From contig CALCJK010000003.1 in assembly GCA_937967455.1 (NCBI GenBank), forward strand, positions 124,001-188,000: DNA of 64,000 bases. Reading direction: 5' to 3'. This stretch comes from an uncultured bacterium (GTDB lineage Bacteria > Bacteroidota > Ignavibacteria > UBA10030 > BY39). Positions within the stretch are counted from its first letter, which is position 1. The number at the start of each line of letters is the position of its first letter. Below are positions 8,938-18,975 of the stretch, piece after piece. Position numbers and translations under genes: made by a program. The notes below the pieces were generated by a model. It searched no databases. It worked only from the letters and a program-made list of their open reading frames with translations, and was not told the origin of the DNA.

Positions 8938-11115
8938 TTAATGTGTTGGATTTATTATTAACTTTCCAGAATTTTTGACTTTTACCCAATAACCAGATTT
9001 TGGGAATAGTGTATCAGATATCTCATAATGGTCTATATTGTAAGAATAAAAATTTGAAATAATGTTATTAGGAGGTTCTTGCACGATACTTGAAACTGAT
9101 ATTGGCGATAGAACTGAAATTCCGATTAAGTTCCAACCTGGTTCAACGATTATTGTATCAACACTTTTAACATATCCAGATATGTTAATGTCTTCGACTG
9201 CATTAAATTTTACCCAATAAGCCTTACCATTTTGTAGTGTATTATTTATTACAAGCTTGTTGTTTTCATAACTGTAAACATTAGATGATGCAGTTGGAAA
9301 GATGTATTGGGTTGAATAATTATCAAGAATAAGTGGAATTGAAATGAGGTTCCAACCAATAGAGGTTTGTATGCTAATGTTTGTTCCTCCAATAGTGTAA
9401 CTATAGAAACTAGTTGGTGCACTTGCTGGTAATTTAACATTATCTCCGTCAATGTTTGTTATGCTGATATAATATTGTACGGTTGAATTTAAGGGATAAG
9501 CAGGAATAACTGCATTGTATTCATTTTGGGAACCCGTTGGTGATAGAGTAACATAATTATTGAAATTATTATCAGTACCATAATAAACCCTGCAATTATT
9601 AAGATCTAAACTAATAACAGAGTTGATAGTTACAATTACATTTTGTGGTGTTGATAATTTGATACCGCTTAACGGAGTGTGATTGACATAAGGTTTATAA
9701 TAATCTACTGCAGCTGTTGCATTTAAAATTCCGTACCCATAGTAATTGTCTGGTGTTTTCCATCTTGAAGCTGTCATTTTCATTGCGGTTCGAACTTGAG
9801 CGGGAGTCAGAGATGGATGTGCTGATAGTATCAAAGCAGCTACCCCAGCAGTCAAAGGACAAGAAAATGAGGTTCCATTAACCCTTGAATATCCATTTAC
9901 TGTAGATGAACTTGCAACCTTGACTGCTGTTCCCATTGCCATAACATCAGGTTTAATTCTACCATCATATGAAGGTCCGTATGAACTAAAATATGAACGT
10001 ACTCCATTTGAGTCGACTGCACCAGCTGCAATTACTCCAAAACCATCTGCAGGAGCAACAAGGGTGTTCGGTGTCCCTGCACTTGCTTCATTTCCAGCTG
10101 AATTGACCACAACCACACCAAGAGTATCGGCTCTATTTGCTGCTTTTGTAATAATTGTTGTATTACCATCCATATTTTGCCATGTCCAGCTTGTGTAAGG
10201 GGCATCATATGTTAAATATCCCAGTGATGTGCTGGTAACATCAACTCCTAAACTTTCTGCCCATTCAATTGCTCTTACCCAGTTATCCTCTTCAACTGGC
10301 GTTTCACTGAAATCATTCTCTGTCCTTGCTATTATAAAATTAGCTTTATATGCCGGACCAATTAATTGAGCTTCTTTATATCCACCAATTGTTGATAGTG
10401 TATTTACTCCGTGACCTCCTGCTCCAGAGGGAACAATATCGGGGAAAGGATCATTGTCTACAAAATCGTATTTTGCGATAATATTCATCTGTGCAAATGA
10501 TTCATGGCTCATTAAACGGAAACCATTGTCAAAAACACCAACTATTACACCTTCTCCTCTAATTCCTCTATTATGCAAGGGAATTACATTAATTTGATCA
10601 ACTTGTTTTCTGGAAGTTCCATAGTTTAAAGAATCTGCTTTATTGTTTTCGGTTACCTCTTCTTGAACATCAACTGCTTCTTCATTTTTCTTCTTACCAT
10701 ACTTTGCTACAAGTTCTATTTTTTCTATGAATGGTAACTGGCGGAGTTGTTCGATTTCAGTAACAGTTGCATAGCAGCTTAAGGCATTAAACCACTTTGA
10801 TGTATATCTAATTGACGACACTTTTGAGGAGACCTGACTTATATATGATTGACTCACAGGTAAATCTCTTTCGTCAAAAAGTTTGTTTGCTGAAAGTACT
10901 TTTGCTCTTCTTTGAGCAGCCCGCTCTGAAATTAAATCATTTATACTATACTTGTTTATATCTACATTCCCTTTGTCCTTGAAATAAACCCATATTTTTA
11001 ACTGTTCCTGAGGTGTTGTATTTTGGATTTTTTGTTGTAATTCTAAGCTTAATGGTGCTAATGTCTGCGAAAGAGCTGTTAATGAACTTAAAATTAATAT
11101 TAATAAATAATGCAT
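8938..11115 (-). CDS. Secreted subtilisin-like serine peptidase (S8)
   Basis: A 725-residue exported endopeptidase. The start is ATG 11115, because it begins a clean signal peptide (MHYLLILILSSLTALSQ) and has an AAAGGA ribosome-binding site; the frame is open for 19 codons further. After a propeptide-like region (about 20-165) comes the catalytic domain with D196 (VFDNG), H235 (GGHGVNT), N342 (SAGNEA) and S416 (NGTSFSCP). The C terminus (about 587-725) is a two-part module with GWNLISIP and GYWVKV motifs, also present in the BNR protein at 37990-39906. The usual T9SS domain is absent. Confidence 0.93.
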   Translation of the reverse strand: MHYLLILILSSLTALSQTLAPLSLELQQKIQNTTPQEQLKIWVYFKDKGNVDINKYSINDLISERAAQRRAKVLSANKLFDERDLPVSQSYISQVSSKVSSIRYTSKWFNALSCYATVTEIEQLRQLPFIEKIELVAKYGKKKNEEAVDVQEEVTENNKADSLNYGTSRKQVDQINVIPLHNRGIRGEGVIVGVFDNGFRLMSHESFAQMNIIAKYDFVDNDPFPDIVPSGAGGHGVNTLSTIGGYKEAQLIGPAYKANFIIARTENDFSETPVEEDNWVRAIEWAESLGVDVTSTSLGYLTYDAPYTSWTWQNMDGNTTIITKAANRADTLGVVVVNSAGNEASAGTPNTLVAPADGFGVIAAGAVDSNGVRSYFSSYGPSYDGRIKPDVMAMGTAVKVASSSTVNGYSRVNGTSFSCPLTAGVAALILSAHPSLTPAQVRTAMKMTASRWKTPDNYYGYGILNATAAVDYYKPYVNHTPLSGIKLSTPQNVIVTINSVISLDLNNCRVYYGTDNNFNNYVTLSPTGSQNEYNAVIPAYPLNSTVQYYISITNIDGDNVKLPASAPTSFYSYTIGGTNISIQTSIGWNLISIPLILDNYSTQYIFPTASSNVYSYENNKLVINNTLQNGKAYWVKFNAVEDINISGYVKSVDTIIVEPGWNLIGISVLSPISVSSIVQEPPNNIISNFYSYNIDHYEISDTLFPKSGYWVKVKNSGKLIINPTH
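8941..9357 (-). repeat. C-terminal paired WNL/YWVK module (copy 1)
   Basis: This 139-residue end of the subtilase contains two related halves of about 70 residues. Each half opens with GWNLI and closes with AYWVKF or GYWVKV. The same arrangement closes the BNR-repeat protein on the minus strand at 37993-38400. The first half shares FP.A.SN and L..GKAYWVKF with that copy, and the second shares PPN.I.S.FY.Y. Confidence 0.8.
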
Positions 11116-11141
11116 TACTAATTCCTTTATTTTTATTTTTT

Positions 11142-11173
11142 TTAAGTTAAACAAGATTTCAAAAAAAAGCAAA
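11142..11173 (-). promoter_or_regulatory. Candidate promoter of the subtilase gene
   Basis: On the minus strand TTTG (11170-11173) and TAACTTAA (11142-11149) are separated by exactly 20 bp. This resembles the Bacteroidota TTTG/TAnnTTTG promoter. The -7 box is 26 bp before the ATG. Confidence 0.5.
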
Positions 11174-11226
11174 TAATTAAACTACATTTGAAAAATGGCA
11201 TATTTTTAATATATTTAAACATTAAA

Positions 11227-11895
11227 ATGAAATCGATAGAATGTGTAATTTTTGACATAGATGGAACGATAGCCCAAACTAATCAACTTATCTTGGAAAG
11301 CTTTAATTTTATTACTTCAAAGTATTTAAATAAAAAGTTTTTATTTGAAGAAATTACAAAAATGTTTGGACCTCCGGAGGAAGTGGCTATTAAAAACTTA
11401 CTCGGAGATAAATATTCAGATGTAGTATTTGAGGAATTTTTAGAATTTTATAAGAAAAACCACAAGGAATTTGCATGTTTGTATCCTGGTATTAAAGAAA
11501 TTTTAGATTATTTAAAAAATCAAAATATTATACTGGGAATATTTACAGGAAAAGGAAAATTCAGTACCCTGATCACTCTTAAAGAATTGGAAATTATAAA
11601 TTACTTTGATATGATAGTAACTGGTAACGATGTCATAAATCATAAACCTGCAGGAGAAGGTATAAATAAAATATTGAACTATTTTGAAGTAGATAGAAAT
11701 AATTCAATAATGATCGGAGATTCTATTTCAGATATAAAAGCGGCAAAAGAAGCAAAAATAAAAGTAGCGGCTGCATTATGGGATTCTTATTCAAGAGAAA
11801 AAATAATGTCCGAAGTTGTAGATTACATTTTTGAAAATATAGAACAAATGAAAATGTTTTTTAAAAACAATATTAGAGGATATAGTGAAAAATAA
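11227..11895 (+). CDS. HAD-family phosphatase
   Basis: A haloacid dehalogenase hydrolase of about 222 residues, phosphoglycolate phosphatase-like. The catalytic motif I is VIFDIDGTIAQ, motif II lies in GIFTGKGK, the lysine motif in INHKPAGEG, and motif IV is MIGDSISDIKAA. A longer frame starts at TTG 11188, but ATG 11227 gives the normal family N terminus. A TTTG (11187-11190) and TATATTTA (11210-11217) pair upstream could be its promoter. It overlaps the next gene by 11 bp. The substrate cannot be told. Confidence 0.88.
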   Translation: MKSIECVIFDIDGTIAQTNQLILESFNFITSKYLNKKFLFEEITKMFGPPEEVAIKNLLGDKYSDVVFEEFLEFYKKNHKEFACLYPGIKEILDYLKNQNIILGIFTGKGKFSTLITLKELEIINYFDMIVTGNDVINHKPAGEGINKILNYFEVDRNNSIMIGDSISDIKAAKEAKIKVAAALWDSYSREKIMSEVVDYIFENIEQMKMFFKNNIRGYSEK

Positions 11896-12886
11896 GTTAT
11901 GCGTTGGTGTGGTTGGAGTGGGCCATCTAGGTGCATTGCACACAAAGATGTTAGTAAATATAGATTCTGTTAAATTAATCGGTGTTTATGACATAAATCA
12001 TGAAAGGGCTCTTAAAATTGCAGAAGAATTTCAAATTAAAGCTTATCATTCTTTAGAGGAGTTATTGGAGGAAACAGATGCAATATCAATTGCTGTATCT
12101 ACTAAAGCCCATTACGAAATTGCACTAAAAGCACTCGAGGCGGGTAAACATATTTTTATTGAGAAGCCTATTACTGAGACGATCAAACAAGCTGAAGAGC
12201 TCATTTCCTTAAGTAAATCTAAGAATCTTAAAATTCAAGTTGGACATATAGAGAGATTTAATCCAGCTCTGTTAGCTATTGAACATATTAAATTAGAACC
12301 ATTATTTATCGAATCTCATCGATTAGCACAATTTAATCCGCGAGGATCGGATGTTGCAGTGGTTCACGACTTAATGATTCATGATATAGATATTATTTTA
12401 CATCTTGTTAAGTCTCCAGTTGAACAGGTGCTGGCAAATGGAGTTGCAGTCATTACCAATAATATCGATATTGCAAACGCTCGAATACAATTTAAAAATG
12501 GATGTGTTGCTAATGTAACTGCAAGTAGAATTTCGAAATCTAAAATGCGTAAAATGAGATTATTTCAAAAGGATGCTTATATATCATTAGATTTTAATGA
12601 GGGAAATGCTGAAGTTTTTAGGTTGGCGGATTCAGCAGAAATTGGTAAATCGGCAGCAGATGTGTTGGGTTTCCTAAATTTAGAAACTCAAAGTAAAAAA
12701 ATTATATATGAAAAACCAAAAAAGAATGAAATAAATGCATTAAAATATGAATTGGAATTATTTATCAATGCTATTATTGATGATAAAACGCCACAGATAA
12801 CGGCTGAAGATGGTTTGCGTGCGCTTGAAGTTGCTCAAATTATTTTAGATAAAATTAACTCTCAACAACCCTTTTATAAAATCTAA
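11885..12886 (+). CDS. Gfo/Idh/MocA family NAD(P)-dependent oxidoreductase
   Basis: A 333-residue dehydrogenase with an N-terminal Rossmann fold (GVVGVGHLGALHTKM) and the family motif FIEKPITET; the HDLMIHDIDI block contributes to the active site. The GHIERFNPA segment resembles members that oxidise UDP-amino sugars in cell-envelope synthesis, such as the 3-dehydrogenase of lipid A diamino-sugar formation. That assignment is a suggestion only. It starts at GTG 11885 with an AGAGGA ribosome-binding site and overlaps the HAD gene. Confidence 0.88.
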   Translation: MKNKLCVGVVGVGHLGALHTKMLVNIDSVKLIGVYDINHERALKIAEEFQIKAYHSLEELLEETDAISIAVSTKAHYEIALKALEAGKHIFIEKPITETIKQAEELISLSKSKNLKIQVGHIERFNPALLAIEHIKLEPLFIESHRLAQFNPRGSDVAVVHDLMIHDIDIILHLVKSPVEQVLANGVAVITNNIDIANARIQFKNGCVANVTASRISKSKMRKMRLFQKDAYISLDFNEGNAEVFRLADSAEIGKSAADVLGFLNLETQSKKIIYEKPKKNEINALKYELELFINAIIDDKTPQITAEDGLRALEVAQIILDKINSQQPFYKI

Positions 12887-12904
12887 TAATTAAATTTTGA
12901 GATT

Positions 12905-14323
12905 ATGAATAATCGTATACAGCTTGAAAATAGATTATTAAAATTAATATCCTCACTTGCAGATGAAAAAAATTTGGAAGCATATGTAGTAGGTGGTTAT
13001 ATTCGCGATAAGATTTTAGGTAAGGAGGTCAAAGATATTGATATTATGGTTGTTGGCGATGCAATCGAGTTCGGATATCTGGTCGCTAAAGCTATAGGAG
13101 GCGGGAAGTTAGTAAAATATGAAAAATTTGGTACCGCTATGTTACCACTCTCTGATGGGAAAATTGAATTTGTTACCGCAAGAGAAGAAAAATATTCTCC
13201 AGATTCCCGTAAACCTGTAATCAAAAAAAGTTCACTAGAAGCGGATCTCTCCAGAAGAGATTTTACTATTAATGCTATAGCTGCATCAATTAACTCAAAA
13301 AATTATGGTCAAATTTTCGATCCATACAATGGGTATGAAGACATAAAAAATAAAATCATCAGAACTCCACTTGATCCACTTAAAACATTTGAGGATGATC
13401 CTTTACGAATTCTGCGAGCTATCAGATTTGCTTCAACATTTGAATTTAATATTGAATCTAAAACTTTAGAAGCTATCTCTAAAATGAAAGAGAGATTGGC
13501 AATTGTTTCACAAGAAAGAATTACTGATGAATTTTTAAAAATCTTATCATCAAATAAACCATCAATAGGATTATTGCTACTTCATAACACTGGGGTAGCA
13601 GGAGTTATTTTTCCAGAATTATCTGAAATGGCTGGTGTTGATCAGAGAGACGAGTATCATCATAAGGATGTTTTGCAACATACAATAAGAGTGGTTGATT
13701 CAATTGCTGTTGTGAGCAACGACGTGTGGCTACGATTTGCAGGATTAGTGCATGATATTGCAAAACCCAGGACAAAAGCATTCAAAGAAGGTGTTGGTTG
13801 GACTTTCTATGGACATGAAGAAATTGGTGCAAGGATGATGAAAGGTATTTTCCGCAGAATGAGACTTCCTATGGATAAACTCCCATACGTTGAAAAATTG
13901 ATTAGACTGCACCTGAGACCAATGGCATTAGTTTCTGACGAAGTTACTGATTCAGCTGTACGGCGACTTTTGTTTGAAGCCAGAGATTTAATAGATGATT
14001 TGATGACGCTATGTAAAGCCGATATAACATCTCAAAATCCGCAAAAAGTTGAACGTTATATAAAAAATTATGAAACAGTTTTGCAAAAAATGAAAGAAGT
14101 AGAGGAAAAGGATAAATTAAGGAACTGGCAACCTCCAGTAAGAGGAGATGAAATAATGCGTGTATGTGGGCTAAGCCCTGGTAAGACGGTGGGTATTCTG
14201 AAAAAGGAAATTGAAAATGCCATTTTAAATGGAATTATTCCAAATGAACACGATGCTGCACTTGAATATTTATTATCTATAAAAGATGATATTCTTTCAC
14301 GTGTAGATGAAGTTAAAAAATAG
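12905..14323 (+). CDS. CCA tRNA nucleotidyltransferase / poly(A) polymerase family with HD domain
   Basis: A 472-residue class II nucleotidyltransferase. The N-terminal catalytic head shows YVVGGYIRDKILG and the two metal-binding aspartates in KDIDIMVVG, then RRDFTINAIA and the DPLRILRAIRFAS neck region. The middle carries an HD phosphohydrolase domain (FAGLVHDIAKPRT). Neither tRNA gene in this window encodes CCA, so a CCA-adding enzyme is needed. It probably forms one operon with the two genes before it. Confidence 0.92.
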   Translation: MNNRIQLENRLLKLISSLADEKNLEAYVVGGYIRDKILGKEVKDIDIMVVGDAIEFGYLVAKAIGGGKLVKYEKFGTAMLPLSDGKIEFVTAREEKYSPDSRKPVIKKSSLEADLSRRDFTINAIAASINSKNYGQIFDPYNGYEDIKNKIIRTPLDPLKTFEDDPLRILRAIRFASTFEFNIESKTLEAISKMKERLAIVSQERITDEFLKILSSNKPSIGLLLLHNTGVAGVIFPELSEMAGVDQRDEYHHKDVLQHTIRVVDSIAVVSNDVWLRFAGLVHDIAKPRTKAFKEGVGWTFYGHEEIGARMMKGIFRRMRLPMDKLPYVEKLIRLHLRPMALVSDEVTDSAVRRLLFEARDLIDDLMTLCKADITSQNPQKVERYIKNYETVLQKMKEVEEKDKLRNWQPPVRGDEIMRVCGLSPGKTVGILKKEIENAILNGIIPNEHDAALEYLLSIKDDILSRVDEVKK

Positions 14324-14399
14324 AAACTATACAATGAAACTTTTAAATATAATAATCGTCATATCAATAAATTTTTTTATAAATAATGGAGAAGTTTTA

Positions 14400-15761
14400 A
14401 TGAAAAAATTTCTATTTATAGTATTAATGATCTTAAATACAAATGTTTTTCCACAAAATGAAAAAAAAGTAATAACACTTGAGAAGGCAATTGATCTAGC
14501 ACTAAATCAGAATTTGAATGTTATTCAAGCAAAAAATAATTTGGATATCCAGGAAAGTTCATATTTAACTGCTATTGGGGGTTTGTTACCAAATTTAAAC
14601 GCTAATGGTTCTTTTCAAAGGCGACAGGATTGGAGACCACCGACAGGAACTAGACAACAGTTTATACCTGGTTATGGTTTAATAGATATTCCAGGAACTT
14701 CTGGATACTCTGCTAGTAATTCATATTCAACTACTCTATCCAGCAGTGTAACTTTATTTAACGGTTTTGCGAATATAGCAAATGTGAATAGAGCTTTATC
14801 AAATATAAGAACTTCTGAAAATAATTATGAGCGTACAAAACAAAGTATTGTCTATCAAACCCATCAATTGTATTTAAATGTCGTCAGAACTTATCAATTA
14901 ATGAAAGTTAACGAAGAAAATTTAAAAAGAAGCCAAAGACAACTAGAGAGAATTGAAGAATCAAATAAAGTAGGAGCAGTTTCATTAGCTGATGTTTACA
15001 GACAAAGAGTTGCAACAGGTAATGACGAACTTGCTCTTATTAATGCTCAGAGTAATTATGAAAAAGCTAAAGCAGATCTTGCCTTGTTTCTTTCCATTGA
15101 TCAATATCTTGATTATGAATTTGATGTTACTGAGTTCCCAACAGACATTGACACAAGTGAATTTAATGATATAATTAAAAAATATAGTGATATTAATTCT
15201 TTATTTAAACAGGCAATTTTGAATCGGCCAGATTACAAGGCATCTGAAAATAATCTTTATTCGGCTTCATCATCACTCACTATTGCAAGATCAGGATTAT
15301 ATCCATCTTTAAATGCAAATGCAAGTTATAATTTATCGAATGATCAATTATCAAAGATTTCGGATAATAGAAGTTTATACTTCAGTTTAGGAGTTTCTTT
15401 TCCAATATTTAGTGGTTTTCAAACAAAAAATGCAATAGAGCAAGCTATCATTAGTCGAAATTATGCAAGTGACCAATTAAAGCAGAATGAAAGACAAATT
15501 CTTGTAGATATTCAGAAAGCGAAGTTAGATATTGAAGCTGCACTAAAACAATTGAAGGTTACACAAACAAGCGTAGCTTCTGCTGAAATGGATCTGAAGA
15601 TAGCAGAAGAAAAATATAATTTAGGTGCAGGTACACTTTTAGACCTCTTGATTGCAAATGCTAATTATATAAACGCTCAAAGTAATAAAGTTAATTCAGT
15701 GATGTCATATCTGTTGTCACAAAAACAGATGGAATACGCTTTAGGTATTATTAATAAATAA
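14400..15761 (+). CDS. TolC-family outer-membrane efflux protein
   Basis: The protein is about 453 residues with a signal peptide (MKKFLFIVLMILNTNVFPQ) and two repeats of the outer-membrane factor family. It starts ITLEKAIDLALNQNLNV and has the second repeat start ILNRPDYKASENNLYSA. The start is ATG 14400 because of its GGAGAAG ribosome-binding site and signal sequence; the frame upstream is open but overlaps the CCA gene. With the membrane fusion protein and ABC genes that follow it would form a complete tripartite exporter. Confidence 0.93.
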   Translation: MKKFLFIVLMILNTNVFPQNEKKVITLEKAIDLALNQNLNVIQAKNNLDIQESSYLTAIGGLLPNLNANGSFQRRQDWRPPTGTRQQFIPGYGLIDIPGTSGYSASNSYSTTLSSSVTLFNGFANIANVNRALSNIRTSENNYERTKQSIVYQTHQLYLNVVRTYQLMKVNEENLKRSQRQLERIEESNKVGAVSLADVYRQRVATGNDELALINAQSNYEKAKADLALFLSIDQYLDYEFDVTEFPTDIDTSEFNDIIKKYSDINSLFKQAILNRPDYKASENNLYSASSSLTIARSGLYPSLNANASYNLSNDQLSKISDNRSLYFSLGVSFPIFSGFQTKNAIEQAIISRNYASDQLKQNERQILVDIQKAKLDIEAALKQLKVTQTSVASAEMDLKIAEEKYNLGAGTLLDLLIANANYINAQSNKVNSVMSYLLSQKQMEYALGIINK

Positions 15762-15774
15762 TCTAGGAACAAAA

Positions 15775-17034
15775 ATGTCCAACGGCAACAAGAAAAACAA
15801 AAAGAAAAAAATCTTTATTTTTTCAATCATAGGTGTTATAGTTTTGGCTGTAATAATAATAATTGTGCTAGGAGGGAAAAAAGTACCAATAATTTCTGTG
15901 CAGGTTGAGAAGGTCGAACGACGTACAATAACTCAATCAGTCACTGCGACTGGAAAAGTTTATCCAGAAATACAGGTTACAATTACACCAGAAGTTAGTG
16001 GCGAAGTTATTTATCTTGCTGTTAGAGATGGTCAAAAGGTAAAGAAAAATGAGATTCTTCTGAAAATTAAACCAGATTTTTACATTGCGCGTCGCGATCA
16101 GATGGCTGCAGGTGTGTCTTCTAGTGGAGCAACTTTAAGGAGAGTTCAATCTGAATATAATCGTGCAAAGGAATTATACGAAAAGAAATTAATATCGGAT
16201 GCTGAACTTGAACAAGCTAAAACCTCATTTGAGGTAGCTAAAGCACAGTTTGAACAGGCTCAAGCAGCTTTGAATCAAGCAACTGAAGATTTAAACAAAA
16301 CTGTAATCTATTCACCAATGGATGGAACTGTGACACAACTCAAGGTTGAACTTGGTGAGCGTGTTTTAGGAACAAGTCAATTTCAAGGAACAGCAGTTAT
16401 GACAATCGCTGATCTTTCAAGAATGGAATGTCGTGTTGATGTAGGTGAAAATGATATAGTACTAATAACAATAGGTGACACTGCACGTGTAGAAATTGAT
16501 GCATTTCCAAACAGAAAATTTACAGGAGTTGTTTATGAAATAGCTAATACTGCAAAAACAAAGGGACTTGGGACTCAAGAAGAAGTTACAAATTTTGAGG
16601 TAAAAATAAGAATACTTGATAAAGATGTAATTCTTAGACCAGGAATGTCTGTAACTGCAACTATTGAAACTGAAACGAAAGAAAACGTACTTGCTGTTCC
16701 AATACAATCAGTAACAACTCGAACACCTAAAGAAGCAAAATTCAAATCAGCTGATGATGAACAACCAACTGATGTGCAAAATTTAACATTGGAAAAGAAA
16801 AAACAAAGAGATCTTCCTCAAGTAAAAGAGGTAGTCTTTCTTTATAATGATGGAACTGCAAAAATGGTCGAGGTTAAAAGAGGAATATCTGACAATTCAT
16901 TTATAGAAATTTTAGAAGGTGTTAATGAGGGTGATTTGGTAATTTCAGGAAGCTATAAAGCAATTAGTCGTGAGTTAGAAGATGGTTCAAAAGTAAAGAT
17001 TGAAACAACACAAAAGAAATCGTCTGTTAAATAA
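15775..17034 (+). CDS. Periplasmic adaptor (membrane fusion protein), MacA-like
   Basis: A 419-residue HlyD/MacA-type adaptor that links the inner-membrane ABC transporter to TolC. A basic N terminus is followed by one membrane anchor (about residues 13-35), a lipoyl half (VEKVERRTITQSVTATGKV), a coiled-coil hairpin rich in Gln, Ala and Glu (about 115-180), the second lipoyl half (VIYSPMDGTVTQLKVELGERV) and a beta-barrel. A lysine-rich insertion around residues 315-345 is unusual. It lies 13 bp after tolC. Confidence 0.92.
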   Translation: MSNGNKKNKKKKIFIFSIIGVIVLAVIIIIVLGGKKVPIISVQVEKVERRTITQSVTATGKVYPEIQVTITPEVSGEVIYLAVRDGQKVKKNEILLKIKPDFYIARRDQMAAGVSSSGATLRRVQSEYNRAKELYEKKLISDAELEQAKTSFEVAKAQFEQAQAALNQATEDLNKTVIYSPMDGTVTQLKVELGERVLGTSQFQGTAVMTIADLSRMECRVDVGENDIVLITIGDTARVEIDAFPNRKFTGVVYEIANTAKTKGLGTQEEVTNFEVKIRILDKDVILRPGMSVTATIETETKENVLAVPIQSVTTRTPKEAKFKSADDEQPTDVQNLTLEKKKQRDLPQVKEVVFLYNDGTAKMVEVKRGISDNSFIEILEGVNEGDLVISGSYKAISRELEDGSKVKIETTQKKSSVK

Positions 17035-17048
17035 ATTAAAGTAAAAAA

Positions 17049-17768
17049 ATGGATATAATTAATCTAATTCAAATAAAAAAGATTTATGATATGGGTGGTG
17101 CTGAAGAAGTTCAAGCACTACGCGGTATAGATTTAAAAATTGGCAAAAATGAATATGTTGCGATTATGGGACCGTCAGGTTCTGGTAAATCTACACTGAT
17201 GAATATTATAGGATGTCTGGATACTCCTACTTCTGGTATATATGAATTTAATGGAGTGAAGGTAAGTGAAATGAATGATGATCAACTGGCAAAAATTAGA
17301 AATAAAGAGATTGGTTTTGTATTCCAAACTTTTAATTTGTTAGCTCGTTCTAACGCTTTGCATAATGTTGAACTTCCTTTAATATATGCTGGTGTAGGAA
17401 AAGCACAAAGGAGAGAAATGGCAATTAAAGCGCTTGAACAGGTTGGATTAGCAGACAGGATGTACCATAAACCGAATGAACTCTCTGGTGGACAACGTCA
17501 GAGAGTAGCAATTGCGAGAGCATTAGTGAACAGACCCTCAATAATCCTTGCTGATGAACCAACTGGTAATTTGGATACAAAAACTGGTGATGAAATTATG
17601 GCACTATTTGAACAAATACATCAACAAGGAAATACAATAATCTTAGTTACACACGAAGAATACATTGCCGAACATGCCAAGAGGATTATCCGTTTACGTG
17701 ATGGATTGATCGAAAGTGATGAAATTTTAAATGACAGAAAAATCATTACTGATGAACTTATTAAGTGA
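17049..17768 (+). CDS. ABC transporter ATP-binding protein, MacB/LolD-like
   Basis: A 239-residue ATPase with Walker [10 protein letters not shown], the signature [15 protein letters not shown] and Walker [13 protein letters not shown]. These are typical of the MacB/LolD/FtsE subgroup that powers mechanotransmission rather than direct transport. Unlike MacB of E. coli the ATPase is a separate gene, not fused to its permease. The 3' end overlaps the next gene. Confidence 0.94.
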   Translation: MDIINLIQIKKIYDMGGAEEVQALRGIDLKIGKNEYVAIMGPSGSGKSTLMNIIGCLDTPTSGIYEFNGVKVSEMNDDQLAKIRNKEIGFVFQTFNLLARSNALHNVELPLIYAGVGKAQRREMAIKALEQVGLADRMYHKPNELSGGQRQRVAIARALVNRPSIILADEPTGNLDTKTGDEIMALFEQIHQQGNTIILVTHEEYIAEHAKRIIRLRDGLIESDEILNDRKIITDELIK

Positions 17769-18975
17769 AATTAAAGAAGGTTTACGCATTGCATTTTTAG
17801 CAATTAAAGCTAATAAAATGCGTTCGATTCTTACAACACTAGGAATCGTAATTGGTGTTGTCTCAGTTACAATGATGGCTACAGCAATAGAAGGCGTAGA
17901 TCGCAAATTTGCAGAAAGTGCATCGGCTTTTGGTGCGAATGTTTTGTATGTGCAAAAATATCCATGGGTTGGTCATGAAGATTGGTGGATTTATAGAAAT
18001 CGTAAAGATATTACTCTTCAGATTTCAAATGATATAGAAAATAATGCAAAATTGGTTGAGGCAGTAGCTCCCAATGTTGTAACAGTCCGCAGTAGCCAGT
18101 ATCTGGATAAAGTTATGAAAAATACATTTGTAACAGGTACAAATGAGCAATATATATATGCATCAGCAACGGCTATAAAGGATGGAAGATTTATTTCTCA
18201 AGAAGAAGCACAGGGTGGTCGACCAGTTTGTGTGATAGGTGCAAACATTGCTGAAAATCTTTTCCCAAATATTGACCCAATTGGTAAAACATTAAAAATT
18301 GCAGGTTATCCGTATCAAATTATTGGTGTTTTAGAAAAACAAGGTGGTTTGTTCGGAATATTTACAGCTGATAATAGGGCTTTTATACCTATCCGCTCGT
18401 TTATGAACAATTTTGGATCAAGAAGAGATATAACTATAAATGTGTTAGCTAAAAGAGGCGTCGACATAGATGATGTAAAAGAAGAGTTACGGGGGATAAT
18501 CCGTAAGGCTCGAAAATTAAGTCCAGCTGCACCAGACGATTTTAATATCAATGAACAAGATTTGTTGATTCAAACCTTTTCTACAATTACCGCAGTAATA
18601 GCTGGCGTTGGATTTTTTATTACTGGATTATCGTTATTTGTTGGTGGAATTGGTATAATGAACATAATGTTTGTGTCAGTAACAGAAAGAACAAAAGAAA
18701 TTGGAATTAGAAAGGCAATTGGTGCAAAACGAAGAACAATACTTTTACAATTTTTGATTGAATCATCTGTTATATGTTTAATTGGTGGATTTATTGGCTT
18801 GGCTATTTCTTATCCATTAAGTTTACTTGCTAATCAAATTTTGCCAACCGCAATGCCGTTGTCGGTTGTTTTTATTGCTATTTCTATTTCTTTGATAGTT
18901 GGAGTAATTTCTGGATTTTTACCCGCATATAAAGCATCCAGACTAGACCCAGTAGAGGCATTAAGATATGAATAG
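17752..18975 (+). CDS. MacB-type ABC permease, first copy
   Basis: About 407 residues with one N-terminal membrane helix ([21 protein letters not shown]), a large periplasmic MacB-PCD domain, and three C-terminal helices carrying the FtsX family motif [17 protein letters not shown]. The C terminus is DPVEALRYE. The frame opens at ATG 17731, but ATG 17752 leaves a smaller overlap with the ATPase gene; the choice is uncertain. It overlaps the second permease by 8 bp and probably pairs with it. Confidence 0.92.
   Translation: MNLLSEIKEGLRIAFLAIKANKMRSILTTLGIVIGVVSVTMMATAIEGVDRKFAESASAFGANVLYVQKYPWVGHEDWWIYRNRKDITLQISNDIENNAKLVEAVAPNVVTVRSSQYLDKVMKNTFVTGTNEQYIYASATAIKDGRFISQEEAQGGRPVCVIGANIAENLFPNIDPIGKTLKIAGYPYQIIGVLEKQGGLFGIFTADNRAFIPIRSFMNNFGSRRDITINVLAKRGVDIDDVKEELRGIIRKARKLSPAAPDDFNINEQDLLIQTFSTITAVIAGVGFFITGLSLFVGGIGIMNIMFVSVTERTKEIGIRKAIGAKRRTILLQFLIESSVICLIGGFIGLAISYPLSLLANQILPTAMPLSVVFIAISISLIVGVISGFLPAYKASRLDPVEALRYE

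Noticed and set aside
9920-10198. 92-residue plus-strand ORF inside the subtilase
   Set aside because: It is the complement of the catalytic-domain coding region and has no recognisable protein content.
14307-14399. Upstream extension of the TolC-family frame
   Set aside because: It overlaps the CCA gene and would put about 31 residues before a clean signal peptide; ATG 14400 has a good ribosome-binding site.
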